This document shows positions 21,443 to 32,530 of a stretch of DNA of 64,000 nucleotides, one piece after another (positions within the stretch are counted from its first letter, which is position 1; each line of letters opens with the position of its first letter). Both the position numbers and the translations under genes were made by a program. Source of the stretch: Dendrolimus kikuchii (taxonomy: Eukaryota; Arthropoda; Insecta; Lepidoptera; Lasiocampidae); contig CM034408.1 of assembly GCA_019925095.2 (NCBI GenBank), positions 2,170,001 to 2,234,000 of the forward strand, in the 5' to 3' direction. The notes under the pieces are model-generated. The model was given only the letters and a program-made list of their open reading frames with translations, made no database searches and was not told the origin of the DNA.

Positions 21443-21690
21443 TGATATAAAAGGAGGCGACGGAGGAGACACAGATACTTCAGTACTGATTCGTCTGTGC
21501 ATACCAGGGCCTCAAAGAGGAACTACTACCAATTACTCATGCCCTTCAACGCTGAGACGGGGAATATCATCGCTTAAAAATAGCACGGAGAAATAAATCC
21601 ACAATGTCTTCTTGAACACGCATCTATAGAAGCATCATAGACATTATATCCATCTGGGAAAGAGTTCAAAAAACCGACACCATCAAAGTC

Positions 21691-22012
21691 ATTTTTTTTT
21701 TTTTTTTTTTTATTGCAGAAGATCAGCAGACAAGCAGACGGCCCACTTGATGGAAAGCGGTTACCATCGCCTATGGACATTTGCAACAGCAAAGTCGCTA
21801 TAAATGCGCTGCTGCTCTCTTAAGGGAAACTGGAACCTGGTCACTAATGCCGGAACATAACTCAAGGTTGTTATAGCGACATACTTTAGACGAGGGGTGG
21901 TAGCCATCCAGTCGGGCAAATGCACTACCACCTGGCTGTGGGTTGTTAAGTCGCCTCTTACGACAGGCCGCTTTGCCGCAGGAAATTGTATTCTTTCTCC
22001 GTTCCTGCACGG
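21691..22012 (-). mobile_element. SINE-B copy, full length
   Basis: A 20-base T run leads into tattgcagaagatcagcag and the family continues to its 5' end gttcctgcacgg. Conserved blocks are ggaaagcggttaccatcgcc and gccggaacataactcaagg. Confidence 0.88.
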
Positions 22013-22110
22013 TTGTTGACTGGATGAGGACAGTGAAGGACCGGAATATATAGCACAAACTTAGAGAGGCCTTCGTCCAATAGTGGATAAATGTCGGCTG
22101 ACGGCAATAG
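22013..22110 (+). mobile_element. Short LINE 3' end
   Basis: The text gacagtgaaggaccgg ... gaggccttcgtccaatagtg followed by aaatgtcggctgacgg resembles the C-terminus and 3' end of RTE/CR1-type lepidopteran LINEs (REAFVQ then stop). Its borders are not defined. Confidence 0.45.
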
Positions 22111-22229
22111 AGGTCATGTCATGGAACACAGAGGTGGTTTAGTTGGTATCTTCAAGCATGACATTAGGAGTCCAAAACCCCCCTAATTCAATTCCCGGAT
22201 ATTAGGGTGTCTGTAACGGATTTTTTTAT

Positions 22230-22595
22230 CGAACGAGTCCAAGTGGTAGGTGTTTTCCCGACTGGAGGGCTACTACCTCTGCTCTTAAGTATGTCACCAT
22301 AAAAATCTTGAGTTGTGTTCAGACTCCAGTCTTCCTTTAGAAAGCGGTAGTACACGCACCGTCTGCCTGTCTGTTGAACTCATGAAATTAAAAAATTAAA
22401 AAGACTTCAGCAGACAGGCAGATGTGGACATTTCGAACACCACAGGTGCTACAAATGTGCTACCGCTCTGTACAGGGAGACTACAACCTGGCCACTAATA
22501 CCGGAACACAACTCAAGGTTGTTATGGCGGCACACTCTAGACCAGGGATCGTAGCTATCCAGTCGGCCGAATACCCTACAATATATCACGACTCT
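22230..22595. repeat. Two decayed SINE-B pieces facing tail to tail
   Basis: 22235-22395 is a + copy (gactggagggctactacc ... cgtctgcctgtctgttg) and 22400-22595 a - copy (gcagacaggcagatgtggac ... gatcgtagctatccagtcgg). The A-rich tails meet near 22385-22400. Confidence 0.65.
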
Positions 22596-22686
22596 GTTGC
22601 ATAATTTTTATTTGCATGGTTGTAGTATTTAGCCTAGTTGCAGTATAACAAAGGGCCATTACGACATAGATAATTAAATTTTAGAC

Positions 22687-23001
22687 GCAGTTTTTGGCGG
22701 GAACTGAAAGGAGAGATGTTGTGCTGTGCAGTTTTATTTACTAAAAATGTGTAAAATTACTCTAAAATGAACAATAGTTGTAGGTTAATGATCGTTTTGA
22801 GTAGTAATTATGTGTTTTGTGAGATATGTGAACTGTATAGTCAAATGTGGCCTTTTGAGTTGTCACAAGAACTACGTTGATTGGCACAAGCTGATTACCT
22901 ACAGTTCAGCTGTGCTACACATAGGCTTAAGAAAATGAAGAAACTATATTGTAAACTAAGATCTGGCTTAAAGGCCTAGCTGCCAAGCCATAAACTTAAA
23001 T
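22687..23001 (+). mobile_element. SINE-A, copy 4
   Basis: TSD aaattttagac (22676-22686 and 23002-23012). It starts gcagtttttggcgggaactg and ends gctgccaagccataaactta. It is somewhat longer than the other copies in its distal half, like copy 1. Confidence 0.88.
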
Positions 23002-23012
23002 AAATTTTAGAC

Positions 23013-23429
23013 AAGCTAATGATTGTTTTAACCAATTTAATGCAAGATGATCATTGCAAAGAGACATTAGAATTGTTTAACATGTATTTCCATTTTATTT
23101 GTTAACTTTAATGGCCAGAGCTTAAACGTTTTAAATAAATAGTATTGTTTGTATAATAAATATAATATGTGATGATTCAATTGTCTATTTTAATATATAA
23201 ACAGGAAAGTAAATTTGTTTGTGCTAGTTTCAAAACTTTGCAGACTGATTTTAGTATGTTTGTTATGATACCTTTAAGCTTAAAAGTCGTTATCGTCTAG
23301 GAAAAAAATACTTTTAGATTGCAGACGAACTAAATAGTTACACCGAACCAAAGAATCTCAGAGTGAAGCCAGCTAAAGGAAGCCGATCGCGCCGCAGTGC
23401 GTTATGAGATAGTCTATCTTATCTTACAG
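23013..23429. other. No gene seen
   Basis: AT-rich sequence with a single more GC-rich patch at 23345-23400. No exon or repeat border is supported. Confidence 0.45.
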
Positions 23430-23705
23430 ATAAATAAAATTTGAGTGTCTATTTATAATGTCAAAATAACAGCTTTTTATTAAATACATGAAAGTATATA
23501 AGGTACTTATATCAAAAGAATATTTTATAAAATTTTTGTCTGTCGTTCTGTTTGGATGTTTCGGTTAATCTCTGAAACGGCCTAACCGATTTTGACGGGA
23601 GTTTCACTGGCAGATAGCTGATGTTATAAGGAGTAACTTAGGCTACTTTTTTTTGGTCTCCGCGATAAAAAAATTCCACCCGGACGAAATCACGGGCACA
23701 GTATA
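23430..23705 (+). mobile_element. Helitron-like relic
   Basis: It is co-linear with 47205-48318 after removal of that copy's insertions: shared taatgtcaaaataa, cactggcaaatagctgatgtt-type and aggagtaacttaggcta blocks, ending acgaaatcacgggcacagta. The terminal CTAGT is lost. Confidence 0.55.
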
Positions 23706-23884
23706 TGTATGACCTTCAAAAATGTTCTGTAGTTTAAATTAAAACTTTTGAGTTTAAGAAGTAATTAATTGTATAACTAATTGTGTTTTCAAAAATCTCT
23801 GAGTTCAAAAAGCGCGGGGTTCTTGATATCGAGTTGTATAATTGATGAAATATTTATGACATTTATTTGTATGTAATTTCGCAA

Positions 23885-24115
23885 TTCGCAGCTCGAACTC
23901 AAAGGACGCGGGTTCATATTATAGCCGGAAAAGCATGCACCATTTATGCAGTTTTCGGACGTAATGTGCATATTGTTACAATTACCAAGTGCTGACAGAC
24001 AAAGAAAACAACTTGACGAAACCTCGAGTTAACGATGTGTGAAACCCGTCAAACCGCCTTGGATAAGCGTTGCGGGATCCAAGCCCAACAGTGAGACAAT
24101 CATGGTCTTTTATTA
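23885..24115 (+). mobile_element. tRNA-derived SINE, diverged copy
   Basis: It contains gacgcgggttcatattatag (box B-like), gcatgcaccatttatgcag and gcatattgttacaattacca, matching the reverse complement of 49899-50128 and 36485-36757. The tRNA-like head is degraded at its 5' side. Confidence 0.6.
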
Positions 24116-24164
24116 TTACTAGTGGTCGCCCGTGGTCGAGATTCGAACATAAATTATAAGTTTT

Positions 24165-24460
24165 AACATTATTAAGGTTCTGTTGTCAAAGACTATACTT
24201 CTATAATCACAGATTTCGCCAAGGCCACATTGTTAATATGACTTTAACAGTAAACAAAAGAGTATATATGTGTGTGTGTGTGTGTGTCAAATACATGGTA
24301 GTATGTGTAATTTATTTTATTGATTTAATGTATTTTTATGCAGATTTTTAAAAAGATATTAGCATTCTGCACTTCTTCTCTATATCAACTATAAATGTGC
24401 GAAATTTCATACTCCTCTGACCGCGCAATTTTCGTAAAAAGGGGTATAAAGTTTTTGCTT
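24165..24460 (+). repeat. 290-bp interspersed repeat (inverted partner at 18325-18605)
   Basis: It shares long blocks with the reverse complement of 18325-18605 and contains a short (GT)n at about 24269-24288. Confidence 0.65.
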
Positions 24461-25155
24461 AACATATTAATATATAGATGTAATTTACTGTAATAAGGAA
24501 AAGCTTATAATATATTGTAACGGATAATATTGTATTTTTGGATTAATTCTACATAAAATAAAGCCTGTTACTTTATTTTGACTTTAAAAGAAAGTTATCG
24601 AAGATGTAACTTTGCTGCTGGTAGCTATAAGCTATTACAACATACCTAGAGGATATATTTTTTGTTGACCTTGAAATGACTCACCGGGAGTTGTATTGTG
24701 TATAAATACGTCATAAAAATCATTATCAAAAAACACCATGATATGTCCGGATTCCCTAAAGCCCGTTATCAAATTATAAACTTCCCAACATGTATGTATA
24801 ATGTATCCTTTCTATGTATTCGCCTGTATTAACTACAATATGACGTTTATAAATGACGTAGTAGCGGCTCACCTCGCAGGCTTGACCACTATATTTAGTA
24901 GTTAAACCAACAATCCAAGCACTCGGCCATGATCATTGCAACACGCTGGCTGTTAAGACGTTTCCTATTCACAAATAAAAAAAAAAGAATTTATAGCGTA
25001 GTAGTCAATTAAAAATAATAGTGCCCCGAAGATTCAAAAATAGAATCGCAACTTTTTTAAATAGTGTTGTATAATGGTAGTCGAATAGAACCGATAAATA
25101 AGTTCGATTTTTAAATAATCTATCTAACAAATAGTGAAATATTGTGAGACAGAAA
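24461..25155. promoter_or_regulatory. Upstream region of the clip protease gene
   Basis: This is the sequence directly upstream of the protease start codon. It is AT-rich; I see no clear TATA box or NF-kappaB motif. The transcription start is unknown. Confidence 0.3.
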
Positions 25156-25222
25156 ATGGCGAAAATTATATTAGTGACTATATTTTCAAGTTTGTGCGTA
25201 CAGCTCGTGTTATGTCAATTCG
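25156..25222 (+). CDS. Clip-domain serine protease, exon 1 (signal peptide)
   Basis: ATG at 25156 in the context gaaaATGg starts a 22-residue hydrophobic peptide, MAKIILVTIFSSLCVQLVLC then Gln-Phe, a typical secretory signal with a likely cut near the Cys. A strong donor follows (TTC G|gtaagt). The exon ends in phase 1, which matches the acceptor phase of the exon at 53327. Exon 1 is linked to the rest by phase and by the need of a secreted protease for a signal peptide; the 28.1-kb intron makes this link an inference. No other in-phase first exon was found nearer to exon 2. Confidence 0.65.
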
Positions 25223-25794
25223 GTAAGTTTTAAACTGGGAACCGGTATTTTTTAATTGTATAAATTAGCAATCTAATTTCACCTTGCTTGTGTGATTCAT
25301 AGTTTATTCCTAAAATGTATTTAATTACTTGTATTTGCTCTTATTTTAAATCTACAGACATATAAAAAAATCGTCTGCTGTTATTATATTAATATTTACA
25401 ACTTATAAAGCTTCCATCACGATGTGGTAGCCGCTAGGGTCTTAAGATAATCATTATCTAAGTAAGTACTAACACTGGTATTTTTACTACCATACATGAC
25501 TATTTATACATGAAGAACAGGCGAAGACCACAGACTATACAACTTTCTCATGTGTAATAATAATCAGTGCCAGTTTAGCCAAATTGTAGGTCATTGACTG
25601 ATGCTGTCCAACGGAGTTTTTGTATCACCCCAAAAGACGACATAATGTAAATTAGTATATAAACCTGATTTACATTCGCACTAAATTAGATAGTTAACTT
25701 ACCAAATTGGCGAGTTATGCCTTTATCATCATTTAACCAGAAACTTTCCAGTTAAGTAATATGATGCCGATTAAGCAGATATCTGTCAAAGCTT

Positions 25795-26185
25795 TTTTTT
25801 TATTACTGTATAGCTTCGCGTTTGACCATTATCTCGCTCGATTTTGAGCGGCGATATGGTATAAGATCATGCACGCTTATCTAGAAGGTACCTATTCACA
25901 CGGGACTTGGAAGACACCCAAGCTGTAGGTTTCGGGAAAAACAGACTCAGGCAGTGTTCCACTCCTTTGCGGTGCGCATAATGAAGGTGGACTCCAAGCG
26001 CTTTGTTCGTATAGGTGGTATGTCCACCATACAGCGGTCCCGCATGCCAGTGTGTCTGGTTGTCTGATGATGGAAGGGAGACGGCGGGATAAAATTGAAA
26101 ATCTCCAATGCACACTCCAAAATGTATCCGATAGAAAGCCGACAAACTGGCAACACTGCGTCGATGTTCGAGAACTGTCTATGCT
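25795..26185 (-). mobile_element. LINE-C 3' end, reversed
   Basis: A T run at the left is followed, on the - strand, by the ORF C-terminus with VDIPPIRTKRLESTFIMRTA, KEWNT and, after a frame change, SVFPKTYSLGVF and VNRYLLDKRA. This ...RTAxxWNxLPxSVFPxxYxLxVFKxRV... ending is common in Jockey/CR1-type LINEs. Related copies lie at 32241-32815. Confidence 0.7.
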
Positions 26186-26212
26186 CTAGACGGTGATAAG
26201 AACTGATTCGCA

Positions 26213-26891
26213 TACGTCGCTCTCGCGTAAGTATTTCGATCTCGCGCCGCATCATCGAAATCCGCTCGTCGTGTCCGCGTCCGATTATAAGCCTCGGCGA
26301 AAGGCTCTCGTACGACGACCGCGTAACGTCCTCACGGACAGGGTCGACGTTATCACAAAACGGCTGGCCCGGATCAGCCCGCCCGCGGTTAGGACGGCAG
26401 GCTGGCAGGCACGGTCAGACAGACACAGACGGCAGCGTCTCAGTCGCCGCCAATCAAGATCTCTCCACGTCCCTGCGAGGGACGTTAGGAGACATAGCCC
26501 CCCCACAGGATAGACTAGGCGTGTTGCTGGGAAGTTTCTTTCGCCGTTTCTTCTCTCCCAGCCATAACACGTTACGAAACGGCAGTAAGATAGCGTAGGC
26601 CGCCGCGAACCACCGATCCCGGCCCGCCGTGATCCTTCCCCTCGGGCTTTATATTACCCGTCGCCCGTTCTCAATTAGTGCTTTGTGTCGCCCTATGGTG
26701 GGCATCATTAAATTCATCCCCCTCTCATGGCAACAGTCCAGCCGAGGTAAAACTCCTTAGGGAGCTCCCTCGAGCAAGTTGCCCCCCCGGGCTCGAGCGC
26801 CTTCGCTTCGCGAAGGCACTCGCCCCAAAAACCCCGGTAAAGTTGTAAGGTCTTCGGACCAACAACATAAAGTCAAGTCCAATAAAAAAAA
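26213..26891 (+). mobile_element. Jockey-like LINE 3' fragment, third copy
   Basis: A 679-bp 5'-truncated copy ending in A10, with a 12-base TSD aactgattcgca (26201-26212 and 26892-26903). It is the same family as the two copies in Pao gag and shares their 3' UTR to the last base before the tail. Confidence 0.92.
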
Positions 26892-26911
26892 AACTGATTC
26901 GCAATCTAACT

Positions 26912-27214
26912 TTTTTTTATATAGCAGGAGATCAGCAGACAGACAGACGGCCCACTTGATGGAAAGCGTTTACCATCGCCTATGTACATTTGCAACACCA
27001 AAGTTGCTACAAATGCGCTGCTGCTCTCTTAAGGTACAGTGGAACCTGGTCACTAATGCCGGAACACAACTCAAGGTTGTTATGGCTACATACTTTAGAC
27101 CAGGCGTGGTAGCCATCCAGTCGGGCAAATGCCTGGCTGTGGGTTGTTAAGTTGCCTCTTACGACAGGCCGCCCGGCCGCAGGAAATTGTATTCTTTCTC
27201 CGTTCTTGTACGGA
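26912..27214 (-). mobile_element. SINE-B copy
   Basis: T-rich start, tatagcaggagatcagcag, then all family blocks to gttcttgtacggat. It lies just 8 bases beyond the TSD of the preceding LINE. Confidence 0.85.
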
Positions 27215-27244
27215 TAGACTGACAACTTAAGTACCTTAAGCAAA

Positions 27245-27728
27245 CGTAACTTAGCCTTTACTGCTTAATACAATATACAATTAGAAACACGATTAGCTAC
27301 ATGTAACCATTTTAATTGTATAAACAAAATTATGACTACAAACTAGTGCAGTGAAGGACACTTAGCTCATATTATATTCTACCAATAATCCCTTAAGACT
27401 TTAAGTAAAATACTAAGCCTAGGTCATCGAAGTCAATGGGTAAGGTTCCTAGAAGGCTGGCTACATTGCCTCGTACATTATTTTCTTGGCCAAATATTAG
27501 GCGGAGCGATCTCTTCCAAGCAAAGAAAATTCTTTAGTAATCTAGGGGTACAGGTGTATCAGAATTTTTAAGGGTCTACGCACCAAACTGACCAAAGATT
27601 CGGTCTTTTGGTCCATAAACCCCTCAAAATTTTGAGGGTGTATGAACCAAACTGAGCCCAGATTCGAATTTAGTGCACCGAAATACATAAGAATAGAATA
27701 GGTCTGATCAAAAATACAGACCATTTTT
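27245..27728 (+). mobile_element. Right part of the long inverted-repeat element (partner of 59498-60131)
   Basis: It is co-linear with 59640-60131: acatgtaaccatttt, gtcaatgggtaaggttcc, tcttggccaaatattaggc, and the internal unit tcggtcttttggtccataaa. The right inverted terminus is decayed (cagaccattttttaat) and the left terminus is missing. Confidence 0.65.
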
Positions 27729-27769
27729 TAATTTTTGGTGTTATTGTTCATTTTAAATTAAGTAGTATT

Positions 27770-28162
27770 AATAAAACAAAGAGGAGCATAAAAACACGAG
27801 TAAAAGAACACATTGCTGACATGAAACACACAAGGTCTACGAAGTCTGCGATCAGTGAACACACGCTGGATAAACCCAACCACTACATCAGATTCGATAA
27901 CCCACAAATCCTCGCGAAAGAGAATCGTTTCATACCTAGAATGATGCGTGAGGCTATTGAAATCAAAAAACACCCAAATTTCAATAGAGAAGATGGTTGG
28001 CAAGTACCACCTGTTTGGGATCCAATCATCAAAACTATTAAGACCCAAACCCAGCAAAAACCAGCTGCCAGACCTCAAGACACTGTGAGCTCTTTCTGCG
28101 TACAACGGAACACAAACAACTTGACTGATAATTACTTTTATTTTTCCTTCCACCCATTTTAA
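27770..28162 (+). pseudogene. Penelope-like element, C-terminal GIY-YIG endonuclease fragment
   Basis: The frame (open from upstream of ATG 27821) encodes IKTRVKEHIADMKHTRSTKS, AISEHTLDKPNHYIRFDNPQ, KENRFIPRMMREAIEIKKHP and NFNREDGWQVPPVW. This is the region after the GIY-YIG core in Penelope-like element endonucleases. The reverse transcriptase and the catalytic GIY-YIG motif itself are absent; the piece is 5'-truncated. Confidence 0.8.
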
Positions 28163-28505
28163 TATTATATAAAATTATTAGAGCTAGGCATGTTTGCTGA
28201 AGAGTTTCTTGCGCCGCTTCTTCTCTTCAAGCTATAACATGTTGCGAAGCGGTAGTAAATTAGATTAGGCTCCCATAGAGTAAATAATAACCATAAACAA
28301 AATTAAAATTAAATAATTAAAATTAACAAGTTGGCGGTAGGTTAAATAAAACTTTAACAATACTCGTTGACACTTGACATCTTTGTCTTCCGTGATCACG
28401 GCCACTGTAAAGTGGCCGAAACTTCGGAAAAACCAAAATCAAATAAAATAGTCTTATTATGTATACAAGTCGCGAAAACTTAAGAAAATATTAAGTAATG
28501 TTAGA
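28163..28505 (+). mobile_element. Penelope-like element 3' terminal region
   Basis: It follows the endonuclease fragment and holds gtgatcacggccactgtaaa, gtggccgaaacttcgg and tatacaagtcgcgaaaactt, which recur at 30478-30930 and 54465-54830. The end caagtcgcgaaaactt is shared by all copies. Confidence 0.65.
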
Positions 28506-28680
28506 CATTTTTAGAATATTAAACTTCACTGCACCACATAACCCTTGAGTTCCCGTCAATTTGTTTTAATCTGTGATATGCAGAATATAAAAAGGTAACA
28601 AGCACTTATAAACGAGTAAGTATGAAGAGATTAATGAATATAGATGAAGAAAACGATATATCTATGTCAAGATCGTAATT

Positions 28681-28812
28681 GCGTGCATGACAAGAGTTAT
28701 GAATGTGAAAGAAGCAAGTGAGGTGTGTAAGAATAAGCCTAATGGGCGCTCTGTTGTTCGTGCCTACCCCGCAAGGGAACTGGCGTGAAGCTATGTATGT
28801 ATGTATGTATGT
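28681..28812 (+). mobile_element. RTE-T LINE 3' tail, 132 bp
   Basis: TSD aagatcgtaatt (28669-28680 and 28813-28824). Standard end with (TATG)n. Confidence 0.92.
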
Positions 28813-28894
28813 AAGATCGTAATTAGTGGAAATCCATCATCTCTGCCTACTCCAATGGAAAACAAGCGTGATAATATGTATAAAGAATAATAAT

Positions 28895-29090
28895 AATAAC
28901 AAGAATCCCGCCTCCGTGCTTGTCTTAGCCAGCCGGCACGGAGTGGAGATCGCTAGAGCTCAAGCTCCAGGGGTGGAAGTGATAAATGGCATAACGTCGG
29001 AAGTAGCTTCGGTGAACCTGAAGTCCACCTCTCTATACCCCTTAGCCACTCACACCCATATTGACCCTGTCTTGAATGGAATGATTTCAA
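28895..29090 (+). mobile_element. LINE-D internal fragment
   Basis: cctccgtgcttgtcttagcc, ggcacggagtggagatcgct and ccaggggtggaa match the reverse complement of 13640-13800, part of the LINE-D copy there. No tail is present. Confidence 0.6.
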
Positions 29091-29234
29091 ATGGCCAGAT
29101 TAAAAAAATCGAATTCCAATCAATTTTTATTACTGATAACTAGAATCTTAAATGAATGCGTCATTAAAAAATACAATTAAAAGCTAAAAATATACTAAGT
29201 TATAAATAGTACAAGCAATTATAGACTGTAACAA

Positions 29235-29740
29235 ATCGCTGCCAGATGGGAGCGTGCCCAGAAGGCTGGCTGCATTGCCGCGCTGTATTGCGATGCTTAT
29301 TTGTTGGGCGAAATGAGCCAGCCTTCTGATCAGGAGTGGCATTGCATCAAAGAGTTTCTTGCAAATCTCTTTGAAGAAACTCTTTCCCGATGGACCCCAC
29401 GCACCTTATGTTTCAACTCCAAACGGAACAAATATGTAACCCCTTCCTAAGGTACCATATTTGCGCCGTTTAAGAGCTTCAGCTTTTGAAGCAACGTTGC
29501 CAGCCTCTACCACAGTCATTGGAAGATGTGACGGCGCTACAGTGTCTACACATGTCGCGTCCCAAACAAGCGGCAGTCCCATCTTTCAAGGAATAAGTGA
29601 CATAGCATCCGGCCTCTGGCCATCGTCGCGTACCAAGCCATTCGGTTTTAATACGGCCAGGACGCCGACAAGAGCCCGGCGGATGATGTCATTGAGGTTC
29701 GCATGGTGAGATCTTCGACCAACACTGTAAATATAATTTA
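29235..29740 (-). pseudogene. LINE ORF C-terminal fragment with RPDxMSL / WDATCVDT motifs
   Basis: Reading the - strand, frames with two breaks encode [77 protein letters not shown] and FVPFGVETLGAWGPSGKEF. This block recurs at the C-terminus of long LINE-type reverse transcriptases in many invertebrates. The spacing RPD...WDATCVDT resembles a PD-(D/E)xK-type nuclease core, but this is inference. A stop follows MSLIP, so the copy is dead. Confidence 0.6.
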
Positions 29741-29974
29741 CAGATCTGAAACGACAGCTTATATGCTTTTTAAATACTGCGGATTTTGTATCCCGAGAAT
29801 CCCGCGGGAAATTCAATTCAAACGTAGACGAAGGGTACTTATAAACTATAGCTTCCATTTGATAACAAAAAGATTTACATTTAAGGTGACAATTCAAAAA
29901 TTACCGCTATTTAAATATTTAAAGGCGAAATGCGTTTATCTTGACATTCTGATTTTTTATGTTATTTAATTTCG

Positions 29975-30477
29975 CCACAACGGGGACGGTAGGTATTTCT
30001 GCTTAACGACAGTTACTCGGTGCATTGAACTTTTTTGTGGCTAAGATATTCAAATGGATGTTTTGCATTTTAAAAAGTTTGTTTTAAGTTTTTGGTGTGA
30101 TTGGAGACGAATCTACTTTTTTAAATATGACTTCGCAACGTTTTATGTATTTTGCCAATGAACTATTCAACTCTAAGAATATCTACAAACAAAATAAACA
30201 TGCACCAGGATTCATTACATTATGTAGGAACAATATTGCATTGAAATTTAATAATTGGAAATATAACAATTAAATTAATTTTTATTAAAATCGTTATTGT
30301 TTTTTACTATATAACTTGTTTTCAAAGTCGTGTCAGTAATTAAATATTTTATCACTTGACGAGTAAATCTAAACCTTTTTGACCTTTGAGTAAGTAATTA
30401 CTTTTTGTAAGGAAAAAAACCCAATACCTAACGTAATTTTTGTTATTTTACTTATCTGTAAATAACAAAAGGGTACA
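29975..30477. other. No gene seen
   Basis: AT-rich intron sequence. No repeat border or exon is supported. Confidence 0.45.
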
Positions 30478-30930
30478 TAATAAAACTACGTTTCAACGGG
30501 TTTAAGCGCGGTAATTTGTTTGATTTTTATTATCCCGACGTTTCGGCCGCTTTTCAATAGCCGTGATCACGGAAGACAAAGATGTCTATTGTCAATAAGT
30601 ATTGTTAAAGTTTTATCTAGCCTACCGCCAACTTGTTCATTTTAATTATTTAGTTTTAATTTTGTTTATGGTTATTATTTACTCTATGGGAGCTTAATCG
30701 AATTTACCACCGCTTCGCAACATGTTATGGCTTGAAGAGAAGAAGCAGTGCAAGAAACTCTTCAGCAAACATAGCTAGCTTCAATATTTTATATATCTTT
30801 AAAATGGGTGGGAGGAACTGACCGAAACGTAGGAATAATAAAAATCAAATAAATTACCGCGTTTAAAACCGTTAAAACATAGTTTTATTATGTATACTAG
30901 TCGCGAAAACTTAAAAAAATATTAAACAAA
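30478..30930. mobile_element. Penelope-like terminal sequences in inverted arrangement
   Basis: The left part (taataaaactacgtttcaac ... cccgacgtttcggccgcttt) is the reverse complement of the right part (aataataaaaatcaaataaa ... gtatactagtcgcgaaaactt). Between them is sequence shared with 28163-28400. There is no ORF. Confidence 0.65.
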
Positions 30931-31109
30931 AGGGTATGTAAAAATAATCCAATTTGTCTTATGTCTATCTATCTATAATATAATCAATCTGTATTATTGT
31001 TTTAATAAGAACGTAATCATTCTTCTGTCATCGGTTTACAGTACAAGTGATTTGGTATTAAAATTTTAGAAAAAACCCGATTCAAATTTTGAGACTTCAT
31101 ATTGGTCCG

Positions 31110-31560
31110 ATGCCGAAACAGTCTGGTCAATAGCTTAAATCCGATCGAAAACAAACCACCGCGGGGGAATCGCGGTGGGGAGTATGGGATTCGCCACGTT
31201 GGGGTAGCACTAGCATTCCCTAGGAAGTATTATTGCCACCCGAGTCGGGGATATCCACTAAAAAGCAGTTGGTCCTTCATTAATATTATACATACATACA
31301 TACATACATAACTTCACGCCAGTTCCCTCGCGGGGTAGGCACGAACAACAGAGTGCCATTTAGGCTTATTCTTACACACCTCACTTGCCTCTTTGACATT
31401 CATAACTCTTGTCATGCAAGCTCGTCTGTTCTTAAGGCTCCTGACATCACCTTCTGCTAGTACACGATCAATTTGATCATGGAAGGTGTGTCGTGGCCTT
31501 CCACGACTTCTGCATCCATCCACTTTTGCATTAATATTATGCCAAAAAAAAAATGAGCAA
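31110..31560 (-). mobile_element. R1-like LINE 3' UTR fragment, interrupted by RTE-T
   Basis: The reverse complement of 31130-31270 matches the R1-like 3' UTR at 7915-8015 (ggggatatccccg/gggtatccc, gcaatag, tggcgaatcccat). It is split by the RTE-T insertion at 31290-31528. Confidence 0.5.
31290..31528 (-). mobile_element. RTE-T LINE 3' fragment
   Basis: TSD cattaatattat (31278-31289 and 31529-31540). It starts acatacatacatacataact and runs into the ORF end on the - strand. Confidence 0.92.
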
Positions 31561-31663
31561 GCGGACCTCTGTCGCAGATGGCGAACAAGGGTTCGCAGGG
31601 GGACGCTCCTAGCGAGCCACACCCAGTGCTGTGGGGTGTTCTGGTCGCAGGACACCCTGGCTA

Positions 31664-31917
31664 CGTTCCACTAGAGACTCACAACGAACACATTCATGAC
31701 CGCGATTTTTCCCGTTCCACTTGCTTGCCGGCGTTACAATCGTAAACCCAAGTGGAACGGTTATTCGATCCACCTCTTGACATGGATTGTTGTGAGCGTT
31801 GTGTGTTTAAAGATGATGACGTCATTAGTGACGTTTTCGCCACGACCACAACGACCGCAGTAGCCTTGTGGAACGGCTCACGGAGCATTTTGGACGTTGT
31901 GAGCTACTAATGGAACG
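31664..31917 (+). mobile_element. 254-bp inverted-repeat element (copy 2 of 3)
   Basis: Ends cgttccactagagactcac and gagctactaatggaacg. It contains TGACGTCA near 31817-31824. Same length as the other two copies. Confidence 0.78.
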
Positions 31918-32240
31918 CGCTGCTTGTCGGCTTGCATCGAGCTGTCACGGCAGTCATACCCCTGGTTACGGTCCCGTGGCGCCTCATCATGAACCGGAGG
32001 GACACTGGAAGGTTTAGTGGGCAGTCTGGCGGTGGTGCTTGCAAGCTCTAATATGAAGGTTGTGTGCAACACCGGCAGCCGGGAGTCCCACGCACCTCTG
32101 GCCTCTGCATGCAAATGCATTTCCCCAGCGCTGACAAAAACAAAAGGGCTACGGGAAAAACAGAAGGCTGAGCAACTCTGCGAAACCCTGACAGGCCCAA
32201 GGGCCATATCCACTGACTCACAGCCGAAAAGCATTTTTGA
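31918..32240 (+). mobile_element. R1-like LINE 3' UTR piece
   Basis: ggtttagtgggcagtctggc and gggagtcccacgcacc match 48058-48150 of the R1-like copy there, and the GC content is high. Borders are unclear; it directly follows the 254-bp element. Confidence 0.5.
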
Positions 32241-32530
32241 CTTTTTTTTTAGAGGTTTGCGTTTGACCACTGTCTAACCTGATGTTGAGTGATGACGCAG
32301 TCTAAGATGGAGCACGCTTAGCTAGAAAATACCTATTCACTCGTGACTTGAAGACTTTAAGATTGTATTTGTCAGGAAAAACAGACTCCGGCAAATTATT
32401 CCACTCTTCGGCAGTGCGCACTAGAAAAGATGAAACGAAACACTTGGTTCTGACTGGTGGTATTTCCACCATGCAATGGTGGCGCAAACCTGTGGGTCTG
32501 ATTGTCTGTCTGTTAAAGCATCGCTTGAAA
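32241..32530 (-). mobile_element. LINE-C 3' end, copy 2
   Basis: T run at 32241-32251, then on the - strand [40 protein letters not shown] and [15 protein letters not shown], followed by a stop. It is the best preserved LINE-C end. Confidence 0.8.

Noticed and set aside
28826..29143. 105-codon frame as a host gene
   Set aside because: Its central part is a LINE-D fragment (28895-29090); the ends are ordinary AT-rich DNA.
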